DNA of 35,546 bases from Candidatus Pelearchaeum maunauluense (GTDB lineage: Archaea > Thermoproteota > Nitrososphaeria_A > Caldarchaeales > Caldarchaeaceae), in contig JANVYQ010000003.1 in the NCBI GenBank assembly GCA_030059675.1, forward strand, positions 1-35,546. Direction: 5' to 3'. Below, piece after piece: positions 15,429 to 23,910 of this stretch. A program made the position numbers and the translations under genes. The number at the start of each line of letters is the position of its first letter. Position 1 is the first letter of the stretch. A model generated the notes under the pieces. It did no database searches and had not been told where the DNA came from. It saw nothing but the letters and a program-made list of their open reading frames with translations.

Positions 15429-16844
15429 ATGCGCTACAAGAAAGTCAGCGGAGATGATTTGGAAAATCTTAGGAGGATTGTTGGTGATGATTATGTTAGC
15501 ACCGATGAGGAAGAGCTTGCGGCTAATGCCATAGACGCCTTTCCTGGAGAGTTTCACATGCCTGAGGCGGTTGTCTGGCCTGGGGACGCGCGTGAGGTTG
15601 CGCGCGTGCTGGCCTACGCTAACGAGAATAGGATACCAGTAACTATTAGGGCTGCTGGAACCAGCTTATCGGGATGCGTACCCCTCTATGGCGGTATAGT
15701 CCTGAACATCACGCGCATGAACCGCGTGAAGGAGATTGCTGAGCGTGATATGCTCGCGGTCGTGGAGCCTGGTGTGGTCTATGAGAGGCTTAACGAGCAG
15801 CTTAGCAAGTATGGGCTTTTCTTTCCACCCGACCCTGGGAGCGCGGTTGCCTGCACGATAGGCGGTATGGTGGCGAATAACGCCTCTGGAATGAGGGCTG
15901 TAAAGTACGGCGTTACCCGCGACTATGTCCTCGCTCTGGAGATGGCCCTCCCCTCTGGCAAGCTAGTCAGGCTAGGTGCGCGTGTTTTCAAGACCTCAAT
16001 AGGCCCAGACCTCACGCGTCTCATGGTAGGCTCGGAGGGCGCGCTGGGCGTGTTCACCGAGATAACCCTCAGGCTAAGGCCGCTCCCTAGAAAGATGGTA
16101 ACAGCCCTAGCGTTGTTTGACAAGGTTACAGACGCCACGGATGCGGTATACGAGATTGTGCGCACAGGGCTTGACCCAGCCGCCATAGAGTTTCTGAGTA
16201 GAAAGACGATTAAGGCGGTTACGCAGTTTAGGGACCTCAATATACCCGACGCGGATGCTCTGCTCATCATAGAGCTGCATGGTAGGGATGAGCATGTTAT
16301 CGAGCATATGAGGGATGTGGAGCGTATATTGGAGAGGCATGGGGCTTTCCACATAAAGTCCGCTGAGGAGGAGGGTGAGAGGAAGAGAATCTGGGAGGCG
16401 CGTAAGGGTGCCTATCCCTCGCTCCTGAGAATCTCGCCATCACCGCTAACGGGAGATATCATAGTCCCCATCTCCAAGATAACCGACATGGTGGCGAAGT
16501 CCTACGAGATCGCAAAGCGGTATGGCGTTGATATGGGCATGGTGGGCCACATAGGTGATGGGAACGTTCATCATACGTGGTTTGCTGATAGGCGCGAGCC
16601 TGGCTCTTGGGAGAGGGCGAGCAAGGCCAACGAGGAGATAGTACGCTACGCAATAGAGCTTGGGGGAGCGGTCTCGGCCGAGCATGGTATAGGGATTGAG
16701 AAGAAGAAGTTCATGCGCCTACAGCATGGAGAGGCTTACGAGCTAATGCTCCAGCTCAAACGCCTATTCGACCCCAACAACATACTGAACCCAGGGATAA
16801 TGTTTGATTTGGAGGACGTAATGGCTGTGGAGCTGCCGCCGTGA
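15429..16844 (+). CDS. FAD-linked 2-hydroxyacid dehydrogenase, GlcD/D-lactate dehydrogenase type
   Basis: It oxidises a 2-hydroxy acid such as glycolate or D-lactate with FAD, passing electrons to the Fe-S partner encoded next. The 471 residues are the family's usual length. The FAD-binding PCMH domain (about residues 35-215) contains VVWPGDAREVA, PVTIRAAGTSLSGC and the FFPPDPGS and GGMVANNASG loops. The C-terminal substrate domain includes MGMVGHIGDGNVHH (about residues 370-383), whose His residues bind metal or substrate in the family, and SAEHGIG near residue 417. ATG at 15429 follows GAGGGGTG closely and is probably leaderless. Substrate cannot be decided from sequence; operon with the next gene (gap of six bases). 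Confidence 0.92.
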   Translation: MRYKKVSGDDLENLRRIVGDDYVSTDEEELAANAIDAFPGEFHMPEAVVWPGDAREVARVLAYANENRIPVTIRAAGTSLSGCVPLYGGIVLNITRMNRVKEIAERDMLAVVEPGVVYERLNEQLSKYGLFFPPDPGSAVACTIGGMVANNASGMRAVKYGVTRDYVLALEMALPSGKLVRLGARVFKTSIGPDLTRLMVGSEGALGVFTEITLRLRPLPRKMVTALALFDKVTDATDAVYEIVRTGLDPAAIEFLSRKTIKAVTQFRDLNIPDADALLIIELHGRDEHVIEHMRDVERILERHGAFHIKSAEEEGERKRIWEARKGAYPSLLRISPSPLTGDIIVPISKITDMVAKSYEIAKRYGVDMGMVGHIGDGNVHHTWFADRREPGSWERASKANEEIVRYAIELGGAVSAEHGIGIEKKKFMRLQHGEAYELMLQLKRLFDPNNILNPGIMFDLEDVMAVELPP

Positions 16845-16850
16845 AGGTGT

Positions 16851-18080
16851 ATGCAGAGCGCTACACAGCTACGCGAGCTTCTAGGCGGCTACGCCAGCGA
16901 GGTTGAGCGCTGCATACGCTGCGGCTTCTGCAACTCAGTATGCCCAACATCAAACATACCACACGCATACATGGGCTCCAAAACATCGCGCGGCAGGCTC
17001 GTTATACTCCAATCAATAATAACTGGTAGTAGGAGGGTGGAGCTCTCCAGCAAGCTGCTGGATTTGATAGACTTATGCTTCGGCTGCCGTAGATGCTTGG
17101 AAGTATGTCCGGCCGGTATACCGATACCGCAGATAATGTGGAGTGTGAGGAGCGCCGCCAATAGGATGGGCCTGCACCACGCTTCGTGGATGCTCAAGAG
17201 CTTCATCAAGAACTATGACAAGCTAGCGTCGCTTGCTTCGCGTTTCCCAGGTCTGGCGAACACAATAACTAGGTCTAGGCTGGGTAAAGCTCTAGCGGAG
17301 CGTCTACTGGGGATAGACAGGAAAGTAGAGCTACCCGCATACATGCCATTACGGCACAAGAGCAGCATAAGCTCCCAGCAGAGGCTAGCATATTTCGGGG
17401 ATGTCTTCGGCCTATATCATGAGGGAAACTTTGTGAGCCGGCTGTTCGGCCTTTTGGAGAAGCTGGGCTACGGCGTGGAGGTTCCCCGCGGACAGAGACA
17501 GGCCGGAATCCCCTTACTGGAGCTTGGGCTGCTTGACGAGGCGCGCGCAATAGCCAGCAGGAATGTGGAGATATTATCAGGCTATGTTGAGCGCGGCTAC
17601 AAGATACTAACCACATCACCAGCAGCCTACTTGGCGCTGAAGCAAGACTATCCAAAACTACTGGACAACGCCGATTCTAGGAAGGTGGCCGAGAACACAG
17701 TAGATGCCGTACAGCTCTTGAACGAGCTTGTGGGGAGCGGCGGGCTGGAGCTCGACAGCGGCGGCCGCGGGATAGTCTATCACTCGGGCTGTTTTTCGCA
17801 GGCAACATCGCTGAGCGGCGCTATAGTTGAGTTGCTTAATAACGCTGGGTTTAAGATTGTTGGGACAACGCAGCGCTGCTGTGGTGTTGCTGGCATGTGG
17901 GGGCTGCTGCGCAAGCATCATGAGACGGCGAAGCAGGTGGGCTCAACACTCTTCAACGAGCTTAGAGACGCGGAAACCATAGTAAGCCAAAGCGAGACAT
18001 GCAGGCTATGGATGCGCAGCTTCCTCGGAAAAGAGATACTACATCCAGTAGAGGCTATACTAAAGTACTGTAAGGCCTAG
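16851..18080 (+). CDS. Fe-S oxidoreductase, GlcF/GlpC type, with first CCG domain lacking cysteines
   Basis: This is the electron-accepting subunit for the preceding flavoprotein, probably handing electrons to the quinone pool. Two 4Fe-4S motifs are clear: CIRCGFCNSVCP (Cys 21, 24, 27, 31) and CFGCRRCLEVCP (about residues 76-87). The C-terminal CCG domain is intact (HSGCFSQ about residue 305, TQRCCGVAG about 342, SETC about 385). The expected first CCG domain (about residues 180-270) keeps its overall pattern, but its cysteines are gone: FGDVFG, GQRQAG and SPAA replace the usual GC, CCG and SxC. ATG at 16851 has GAAGGTG just upstream. The family assignment is firm; the consequence of the lost cysteines is inference. 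Confidence 0.9.
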   Translation: MQSATQLRELLGGYASEVERCIRCGFCNSVCPTSNIPHAYMGSKTSRGRLVILQSIITGSRRVELSSKLLDLIDLCFGCRRCLEVCPAGIPIPQIMWSVRSAANRMGLHHASWMLKSFIKNYDKLASLASRFPGLANTITRSRLGKALAERLLGIDRKVELPAYMPLRHKSSISSQQRLAYFGDVFGLYHEGNFVSRLFGLLEKLGYGVEVPRGQRQAGIPLLELGLLDEARAIASRNVEILSGYVERGYKILTTSPAAYLALKQDYPKLLDNADSRKVAENTVDAVQLLNELVGSGGLELDSGGRGIVYHSGCFSQATSLSGAIVELLNNAGFKIVGTTQRCCGVAGMWGLLRKHHETAKQVGSTLFNELRDAETIVSQSETCRLWMRSFLGKEILHPVEAILKYCKA

Positions 18081-18137
18081 CCTTCTATCCACACTATTAA
18101 TAACGATGCGTCGCCTCCCTATGCTAGGTGTGGGTGG

Positions 18138-18863
18138 TTGATTATCGTTGACAGCAACGAGGCGGCGGAGAATAAGCGGCTGGTGGAGTCTTTGAGGAAG
18201 GTTGTTGAGGTTGCTATAAGGCCGCTGGATGCTGGGGACTTCCTCATAGTGGGTAGGGAGAGGCAAGCACTAATTGAGCGGAAGACGGTCTTTGATTTTC
18301 TCAACAGTCTGAAGGGGAGGCTCTGGGAGCAGCTCTCCGCTCTCAAAAGCTTTGAGGGCGAGAGACGCGTGGTGCTTGAGGGCTATCTCGGCCTCTATAG
18401 GAAGCGTGGGTGGAAGGAAACCTCAATCTTGGCTCTGATGGATACTATAATCGCCGAATGGGGGATTCCGATAATCTACACTCCAGACATCAGGGGGACG
18501 CTCACATACCTCGTCTGGAAGGACAAGGCCCTAGGTGAGGTGAGGGAGTTCCGCGAATACCCGCTTCGCGTGAGGAGTAGAGACATGACGCCAGAGGAGC
18601 AGGCGCTATACACGCTAGAAGGACTATGCGGCCACGAGACGGCTAAAGCGCTACTCAAACACTTCCAAACCCTAGGTAATGTTATCAGCTTTTTCCAGAG
18701 CAATAACCCGCAGGTCGCGGCCGAGAGACTAAAGAACGTGAAGGTGGGTGGGAGGCGAATACCAGCCAACACAATCAAGCGGATGGTTGAGGTGGTTAAC
18801 ACGGTATATACAGGGGTGGAGAAAGGCGGTGAAGCTGCTAGTCAAGACGCCGCTGGGCCTTGA
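18138..18863 (+). CDS. xpf: XPF/Mus81-type structure-specific endonuclease, short archaeal form
   Basis: It cleaves branched DNA such as 3' flaps and nicked forks in repair. At 241 residues it is the short form found in Crenarchaeota and relatives, which lacks the helicase domain of euryarchaeal Hef and works with PCNA. The ERCC4 nuclease domain opens IIVDSNE, with GDFLIVGR and the catalytic IERKTVFDF at about residues 46-54. Two helix-hairpin-helix units occupy about residues 165-225 (LEGLCGHETAKALLKHF). The start is TTG at 18138 after a GGTGTGGGTGG stretch. The end overlaps the next gene by 35 bases. Confidence 0.9.
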   Translation: MIIVDSNEAAENKRLVESLRKVVEVAIRPLDAGDFLIVGRERQALIERKTVFDFLNSLKGRLWEQLSALKSFEGERRVVLEGYLGLYRKRGWKETSILALMDTIIAEWGIPIIYTPDIRGTLTYLVWKDKALGEVREFREYPLRVRSRDMTPEEQALYTLEGLCGHETAKALLKHFQTLGNVISFFQSNNPQVAAERLKNVKVGGRRIPANTIKRMVEVVNTVYTGVEKGGEAASQDAAGP

Positions 18864-19881
18864 GGAGATAGCTGCGGCGAGGATACTTGAGATAGACCAA
18901 GACGCGCGGCTCGTTGCGAAGCCGCGCGGCCTTGAGGGGCTTGTTGTGGTTAAAGAATGTGATAACCATGTGGAGCTTGCTAGGCGGATTGAGGAGGAAG
19001 TCCATGAGGCTGAGCATGTAATCGTGTTTGAGCGTGTCGTGGAGGCTAGGCTGGAGGAGATGGAGAAAGCCGCGCGCGAGTTGGCTAGAGATAGAATAAA
19101 GCCTGAGGAGAGCTTCGCCGTGAGAACCGTCAGACGCGGAAGCCATGACTACAGAAGCGTGGACGTAAACGTTAGGGTGGGCGCTGCTGTGGCTGAAGCT
19201 ACTGGGGCGGCGGTAAACCTAGACTTCCCAGACAAGATAGTGCAGGTGGAGATTTTGCACGGGGTTGCTGGCATAGCTGTGGTTGACGGGAGGTCTGAGT
19301 GGAGGAAGATGGATAGGGGAAAGTCTCCATCAGCGCGTTTCTTTAAACGTCTGGCTGTCGTGCAGATGCCCTACATAGGCTCTCTAAAGGGGGCGCGCGA
19401 GCTCGGTGCGCGTATAGGTAGAGCAGCCCAGGCGTATGAGGTTCGCGAGCTTGTCATAGCACCCAACAAGCCATGCGACGCGTTCCAGCTCGCGGAGTTC
19501 ATACAAGGAATAGCGGAGGGAATTGAGAGTAGGTATGAGGTTCAGCGCAAGAGCTATGCCAGGCATGTTGAGAAGGTTCCCGTAAGCGTACAAGACCTCT
19601 ACCAGCTGGTCCGCGATAGGCGCGGCGAGCCGCTGATAGTCTTTGAGCCTGAGGGGCAGGAGTTATCTAAAGCTGCTCATAGGCTTGGTGAGATAATCTC
19701 TAGAGGCGGCAGGGTTAATCTCCTCTTCGGCTCGCGTGAGGGGATTCCGAAGGGCGTTTATAGGGCTGCTGACCTCGTGATAGACCTAGCTCCAGCCATC
19801 ACGCTGCCGACAGAGCTGGCGGCACCAGCAGCGCTTACAGCAATCTACACAGCCCTAGCCATGCTGAGGCAGGAGCAATAA
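18829..19881 (+). CDS. THUMP-domain RNA-binding protein with SPOUT-like C-terminal domain (COG1818-like)
   Basis: The 350-residue protein begins MKLLVKTPLGLEEIAA when started at GTG 18829, which has GGAGAAAGG just upstream; the frame upstream to 18748 lies inside xpf in another frame and is not convincing. Residues ~1-165 form the THUMP domain, which binds tRNA acceptor regions (VRTVRRGSHDYRS, DVNVRVGAAVAEATG, VDLDFP-like segment, VQVEILHGVAGIAVV). Residues ~180-350 resemble a SPOUT-type methyltransferase fold, ending in a region RVNLLFGSREGIPKG typical of SAM-binding knots. The likely role is tRNA modification; the exact modification is unknown. It is translationally coupled to xpf by overlap. 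Confidence 0.8.
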   Translation: MKLLVKTPLGLEEIAAARILEIDQDARLVAKPRGLEGLVVVKECDNHVELARRIEEEVHEAEHVIVFERVVEARLEEMEKAARELARDRIKPEESFAVRTVRRGSHDYRSVDVNVRVGAAVAEATGAAVNLDFPDKIVQVEILHGVAGIAVVDGRSEWRKMDRGKSPSARFFKRLAVVQMPYIGSLKGARELGARIGRAAQAYEVRELVIAPNKPCDAFQLAEFIQGIAEGIESRYEVQRKSYARHVEKVPVSVQDLYQLVRDRRGEPLIVFEPEGQELSKAAHRLGEIISRGGRVNLLFGSREGIPKGVYRAADLVIDLAPAITLPTELAAPAALTAIYTALAMLRQEQ

Positions 19882-19930
19882 TACAGTGTGCGGGAAACAC
19901 TCTTTATACGGCAAAATAACAGCAAGTTGC

Positions 19931-20350
19931 ATGAGTTATCAGACAACCGTGAGGGTGAAATTCGGAGATACCGACTGCACCACGCGAGTCTATTTCACCG
20001 CATACTCGCGGTGGCTTGATGACGCTATAATTGAGATGTTCCGCGAGCGCGGCATAACATACGACGAGATGGGCGGGATGATATTCAGGGGCAGTAAGCT
20101 TAGGGAGACTATGGTCGTGGGAGAGTATAGCTGCCGCATAGTAAAGCCCTCATCCTACAACGATATCTTGTTGTTGGAGGTTAAGATACGCGAGATGCGC
20201 GAGAAGGTTATAGTCTTTGACGGCGTCTTCAAAGACCCCGAAAGCGGCGATGTCATGGCTTATGGTAGCATGACATACGTCTGCGTAAACCAGAGCGAGA
20301 TGAAGTCAGCACCCATACCTAAAGAGATTCGTGAAGCTCTGTCAAACTAG
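19931..20350 (+). CDS. Hotdog-fold acyl-CoA thioesterase (4HBT family)
   Basis: From ATG 19931 the 139-residue protein starts MSYQTTVRVKFGDTDCTTRV, the 4-hydroxybenzoyl-CoA thioesterase/YbgC pattern with the catalytic Asp in FGDTD, followed by the long helix region SRWLDDAIIEMFRERG. It would hydrolyse acyl-CoA to acid and CoA in the cytoplasm. A TATA-like TTTATA (about 19903-19908) predicts transcription starting at the ATG, so the longer frame from 19886 is rejected. It ends convergent with the marC gene, overlapping by four bases. Substrate unknown; acyl-CoA genes lie 4 kb downstream. Confidence 0.87.
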   Translation: MSYQTTVRVKFGDTDCTTRVYFTAYSRWLDDAIIEMFRERGITYDEMGGMIFRGSKLRETMVVGEYSCRIVKPSSYNDILLLEVKIREMREKVIVFDGVFKDPESGDVMAYGSMTYVCVNQSEMKSAPIPKEIREALSN

Positions 20351-20940
20351 CCTGGGAAGTAGAAGCGTATCCCATCAAGTATGAACTCTATCGCTATAGC
20401 AGCTATAAAGACGGCCATCACGCGGGCTATGACCAGAGAGCCGATACGGCCTATGAGCCTGTAAATCCTGTCTATGAGGCGTAGGACAACCCAGGTGGCT
20501 GCCATAACAACCGCGATTGACGCTATCGCGACAACTATCCCTGAGGATTGTAGCGTTATCATGGTGGTTGTTATGGCTCCTGGCCCTATGAGGAGTGGGA
20601 ACGCTATTGGTACGATACCCACATCTTCGGGGGTTGATGTCTTAACCATCTCCTCGCCGCTTATGAGGGTTCTTATCGCGAGGAGGAGTAGGAGTATGCC
20701 ACCAGCTATCATGAAGCTGTGGAGAGAAATTCCGAATAATGCTAGGAGCTGCTGGCCAGCGAAGGCGAATACGAAGAGAAGGGCTGAGCCAGTGTATATG
20801 GCTAGGTTAAACGCCCTCCGCCTAGCCTCTTTAGACATGCTGAGCGTCAAGCCGAGAAACACGGGAACCTGGCCTAGTGGGTCAACGATAACGAAGAGGG
20901 CGACGACAGCCCTTAGTAGGTCTGGGATAAAGGTCTCCAT
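20347..20940 (-). CDS. MarC-family integral membrane protein
   Basis: This 197-residue protein has six predicted membrane segments. The family pattern ALFVIVDPLGQVPVF near residues 14-28 and the repeat PIAFPLLIGPGAITT near residues 110-124 are diagnostic of MarC/UPF0056. Function is unknown; the old link to antibiotic resistance is not supported. The start ATG at 20940 is chosen because a TATA-like AATTAAATA abuts the upstream ATG at 20976, which therefore cannot be translated from that promoter. The neighbouring sixA gene is divergent. Confidence 0.9.
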   Translation of the reverse strand: METFIPDLLRAVVALFVIVDPLGQVPVFLGLTLSMSKEARRRAFNLAIYTGSALLFVFAFAGQQLLALFGISLHSFMIAGGILLLLLAIRTLISGEEMVKTSTPEDVGIVPIAFPLLIGPGAITTTMITLQSSGIVVAIASIAVVMAATWVVLRLIDRIYRLIGRIGSLVIARVMAVFIAAIAIEFILDGIRFYFPG

Positions 20941-21025
20941 GCTGGTCAACTTCACCAAACCCGTGGTGGCCGTCATATTTAATTCTCCATCACCACAGCA
21001 TTACTAGCTAAGGAGGGTGGTCGGG

Positions 21026-21496
21026 GTGGAGCTCTATCTCGTGCAACACGGCGAGGCTAAGCCAGAATCCGAAGACCCCAGCAGGCCGCTTACAGATAAG
21101 GGTAGGAGAGAGACCGAAGCTGTTGCCCGCGTTGCAGCCCGACTAGGATTAAGCCTGAATAAGATATTCCATTCTGGAAAGCTTAGGGCTAGGCAGACGG
21201 CAGAGATAATGGCAGAGCATCTTAAGCCAAGCGGAGGTGTGAGTGAGGCAAGCGGCCTAGCACCCCTAGACAGCCCTGAGAAGGCTATGGAGTTGATAGA
21301 AGCCGAGGGTGGTGGGGTTATGATATGCGGCCACCTCCCACACCTCAGCAGGCTCGTAGCACTACTAACGGTTGGAGACCATGAGAAGACCGTCGTAAAG
21401 TTCCGCTACTCGGCGATAGTTGCGCTCGCGAGAGAGGAAAACAGGTGGGCGGTAAGCTGGATGCTCACTCCAGAACAGGCTGAGCGGCTACTATAA
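21026..21496 (+). CDS. SixA-like histidine phosphatase
   Basis: The 156-residue protein opens ELYLVQHGEAK with the catalytic RHG-type motif, here QHGEA, as in E. coli SixA, which removes phosphate from histidine phosphotransfer proteins. A second conserved segment GHLPHLSRLVALL (about residues 95-107) carries the second catalytic His. The start at GTG 21026 is preceded by AGGAGGGTGG at 21011-21020; the GTG at 21017 would overlap that site. Archaea of this type usually lack phosphorelay proteins, so its true substrate is open. Confidence 0.88.
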   Translation: MELYLVQHGEAKPESEDPSRPLTDKGRRETEAVARVAARLGLSLNKIFHSGKLRARQTAEIMAEHLKPSGGVSEASGLAPLDSPEKAMELIEAEGGGVMICGHLPHLSRLVALLTVGDHEKTVVKFRYSAIVALAREENRWAVSWMLTPEQAERLL

Positions 21497-21558
21497 CAAA
21501 GAGAATGCGAAAATGAGGTAAAGCCAATAACCACCAGCCACGACACGTAGTTGGTAGC

Positions 21559-21852
21559 ATGTCTGATTATCGTAAGCTCTCGGAAGAGGCGATAAGAAGC
21601 GAGTTGGAGAAGCTGAGCGGATGGTCTCTCACAGACGGAAAGCTGAAGAAGACCTACGAGTTCAAAGATTTCGGAGAGGCGTTCGCCTTCATGACGCGCG
21701 TAGCCCTTGAAGCGGAGAAGATGAACCACCACCCAGAATGGTTTAACGTCTATAACAATGTAGTGATAGAGCTGACTACCCACGATGTAGGCGGCATAAG
21801 CAACTATGACTTTAAGCTCGCAAGGCGTATTGACGAGATTGTTAGAAGATGA
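21559..21852 (+). CDS. Pterin-4a-carbinolamine dehydratase
   Basis: This 97-residue enzyme dehydrates 4a-hydroxy-pterin in pterin recycling. The catalytic motif MNHHPEW (His57, His58, Trp61) is intact, with [15 protein letters not shown] afterwards containing the third conserved His. Length and fold match the PCD/DCoH family. In archaea the pterin partner may be linked to molybdopterin rather than to aromatic hydroxylases; interestingly, the convergent neighbour is a MOSC (molybdenum-cofactor) gene. The two 3' ends overlap by 11 bases. Confidence 0.93.
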   Translation: MSDYRKLSEEAIRSELEKLSGWSLTDGKLKKTYEFKDFGEAFAFMTRVALEAEKMNHHPEWFNVYNNVVIELTTHDVGGISNYDFKLARRIDEIVRR

Positions 21853-22563
21853 GCATGACCTCATCGCCTATTCTGATTTTTCCAGGCCTTCTTACCACGC
21901 AGTAGATTCCGAAGCTCCCGCCGTGGTGTTCCCTGAGGTATTCCAGTATCTCTCTTACTGGTGGAAGCTCTCCCTGGGGTAGTGTAGTCATCACGCAGCG
22001 CTTGCATGGCTTCTTGACATAAAGCTCTGCCCGCCTATACGGAGATTACCTCCAACCCATGAGAGCTCCTCCAACTCCTGTTCATTCTCCACAACTATAT
22101 TCGGCTTGAACCTCCTACGGTCAACGCCCGTGCTGGGAAGGTTGGTGTTCAACATGGATAGGGATTTGGTGGTTATGAGGTGGATATGCGTAGAATCGTG
22201 GTAGGGCTCGCCCCCTCTTGAGTTTATAAGCCTTGCACGCCTTCCAAGTAGCTGGCTCAAACGACGCGCAGCGCCGCTCATAGTCTCCACCTCATAGCCG
22301 TCTGGTAGTGTTATGGCGACTTGCGGAGGGTCGCTCTGTAGCGGCTCTCCCACATACCTGGCGGAGCAGCTTAGGAGTATTCCGTAAGCCGTGGGGTTTT
22401 TGGCGCTGGCTATCCCGCCCATCTCCTCGTCAAAGACCGCATAAACCCTATCACCCACGACGCCGTGCTTATCTACGTAAAGCTCCTCCAGAGACTCGCC
22501 GCTCATAGATTTGACTGGATAGCGCCAGAGCTCAGCAACCCTGCCCACAACCTCGCCTGACAA
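21842..22563 (-). pseudogene. MOSC-domain protein with a frameshift
   Basis: The N-terminal β-barrel (ELWRYPVKSMSGESLEELYVD, shown as ELWRYPVKSMSGE) and the first part of the MOSC domain run to RIGGQ near 22031. The frame then changes, and the conserved C-terminal part continues in another frame as AELYVKKPCKRCVMTTL, REHHGGSFGIYCVV and [11 protein letters not shown], ending at a stop at 21842. The total of 722 nt is one base short of 241 codons, so a single missing base near 22030-22035 explains it. The conserved Cys pair (PCKRC), which binds sulfur or molybdopterin sulfur in the family, lies after the shift. It could be a sequencing error, a real pseudogene, or a frameshift site. Start ATG at 22563. 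Confidence 0.82.
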
Positions 22564-22614
22564 CAGCGAGAAGACATGCGAGGAATTTTAAAGGATTCAA
22601 CAAGAACGCATACA

Positions 22615-22626
22615 CCCCACGTGGGG
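22615..22626. promoter_or_regulatory. 12-bp perfect palindrome before the PLD-like gene
   Basis: CCCCACGTGGGG lies ten bases before the ATG at 22637 and next to a TATA-like ATTTTAAAGG (about 22585-22594), so it sits at the predicted transcription start. It shares bases with the GGGGGAG ribosome-binding site and could be an operator or a small hairpin that masks the site. Confidence 0.4.
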
Positions 22627-22636
22627 GAGTGGAAGC

Positions 22637-23347
22637 ATGGTACTGCTGGAGCTTGGAGAGCTACTGCTGATAGTTGAGCTGATACTGCTCATACTCACGG
22701 TATACCTCGTGGCCATAAGCTTGCGAGAGGCCAGACAGAGGTCAAAGCTTGTTGAACAGCAAGTCCATGCTACGCGCACGTTCAGCAGGGCTGAGTACTT
22801 CACAACGGTAATGGAAGCCCTAGGCGAGGCCACCAGCTATGTCTATGCAACAGTTACGGGAACTATGCCACGCGAGGAGGAGCGGGAGACGATTGACCGC
22901 CTCCTAGAGCAGTTCAGGAGAGCCGCCAAATCAGGGGTTAAGCTAAAGCTCCTACTACCAAAAGACCCGACAAGGCTACACATGGGCTATCGCTACGTGG
23001 AGGCTGGCGCAGAAGTGAGGTATAGCCCATCCCTCCTCGTCAGCGAGCTCCGCTACATGGTTGTGGACGGGCATACGACGATACTCGGCCTCCCAGAGAG
23101 GCGCGGCATAGAAGAACCCACACGAAAAGGGCATAGAATATACTCCGAGGGGCTTTCACTCCTCTTCAAGGAGCGTTTTGAGAAGATGTGGTCCTCAGAG
23201 TCCTCAGTAAGCTATGAAGACTACCTACGCCAGGCTGTGGAAGAAGCTATGGCGAGCACGCCAGGCGTGTCGGAGGAGCATTTGGCTACCCTCCTCAACG
23301 TGCCGCCAAAAGAGATTAGGGAAGTCATGAGAAGACGCGAACGCTAG
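22637..23347 (+). CDS. Membrane-anchored PLD-like protein
   Basis: The 236-residue protein has one N-terminal membrane segment (about residues 8-29) followed by a charged linker and a soluble domain (~50-200). The pattern YMVVDGHTTILGLPE near residues 138-152 and TRKGHRIYSEGLSLLFKERFEKMW after it follows the phospholipase-D-like fold as seen in archaeal regulators and membrane proteins, but no full HxKxxxxD motif is present, so catalysis is doubtful. The last ~40 residues resemble a small helix-turn-helix (VSEEHLATLLNVPPKEIREVM). The start ATG has GGGGGAGTGG upstream. Function unknown. Confidence 0.65.
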   Translation: MVLLELGELLLIVELILLILTVYLVAISLREARQRSKLVEQQVHATRTFSRAEYFTTVMEALGEATSYVYATVTGTMPREEERETIDRLLEQFRRAAKSGVKLKLLLPKDPTRLHMGYRYVEAGAEVRYSPSLLVSELRYMVVDGHTTILGLPERRGIEEPTRKGHRIYSEGLSLLFKERFEKMWSSESSVSYEDYLRQAVEEAMASTPGVSEEHLATLLNVPPKEIREVMRRRER

Positions 23348-23855
23348 GAACAACCTCAACGCTGTGAGCGAGTGTATTGACTATCGGCGACCTCCTCAGA
23401 GCCTCGTCAAAGAGATGCTTGACAGTATCCTCATCCGCGTCGGCTCTCACGTATGCTGTCAAGCTTATGCGCCTGAATCCAGAATGCCCCTCATCGCTCA
23501 AGGCTAGGAAGACGTTCATATTATCTATCTCTCCCTCAAGAGCAACTTCTAGGTCGTGGATATTTACTCCGCGTAGTGTGGCGAGGAAGACGAAGCCAAC
23601 GACCACGCAAGCGCCTAAGGCGCCCAAAACGTATTCCACAGAGGTTGGCGTGGAGCCGCGTTCAGGCCCTATGCCCTCATCCACCTCAAACCTCCCAGCA
23701 CCAGCTCTAACACCTGAGCGGAGGCCACCAGACCAGAAAGCCCTTGCACGCCTAACGTTCATCAGCCTACGCTTCCCAGCATCGCGCGACTGCTCCTCAA
23801 CAACACGCAAAGCCTCGCGAAGAGCATCAACATCAACACCATTAACCACAACCAT
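23325..23855 (-). CDS. OsmC-family protein
   Basis: The 176-residue protein has the OsmC/Ohr fold pattern: STPTSVEYVLGALGACVVVGF (helix with the conserved Cys, about residues 68-88, shown as LGALGACVVVGF), EGEIDNMN and the C-terminal helix EALRRSPIVNTLAHSVEV. In active OsmC peroxidases a second Cys begins the C-terminal helix (CPV); here it is Ser (SPI). So a two-cysteine hydroperoxide cycle is not possible as written, though the family has one-cysteine members. It is convergent with and overlaps the PLD-like gene by 23 bases. Confidence 0.87.
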   Translation of the reverse strand: MVVVNGVDVDALREALRVVEEQSRDAGKRRLMNVRRARAFWSGGLRSGVRAGAGRFEVDEGIGPERGSTPTSVEYVLGALGACVVVGFVFLATLRGVNIHDLEVALEGEIDNMNVFLALSDEGHSGFRRISLTAYVRADADEDTVKHLFDEALRRSPIVNTLAHSVEVVPSVRVFS

Positions 23856-23910
23856 ACAAAAAACAACCTATATCCTGATTATGTGTTTTCCCGCTCTCCT
23901 CAGGTATGGC

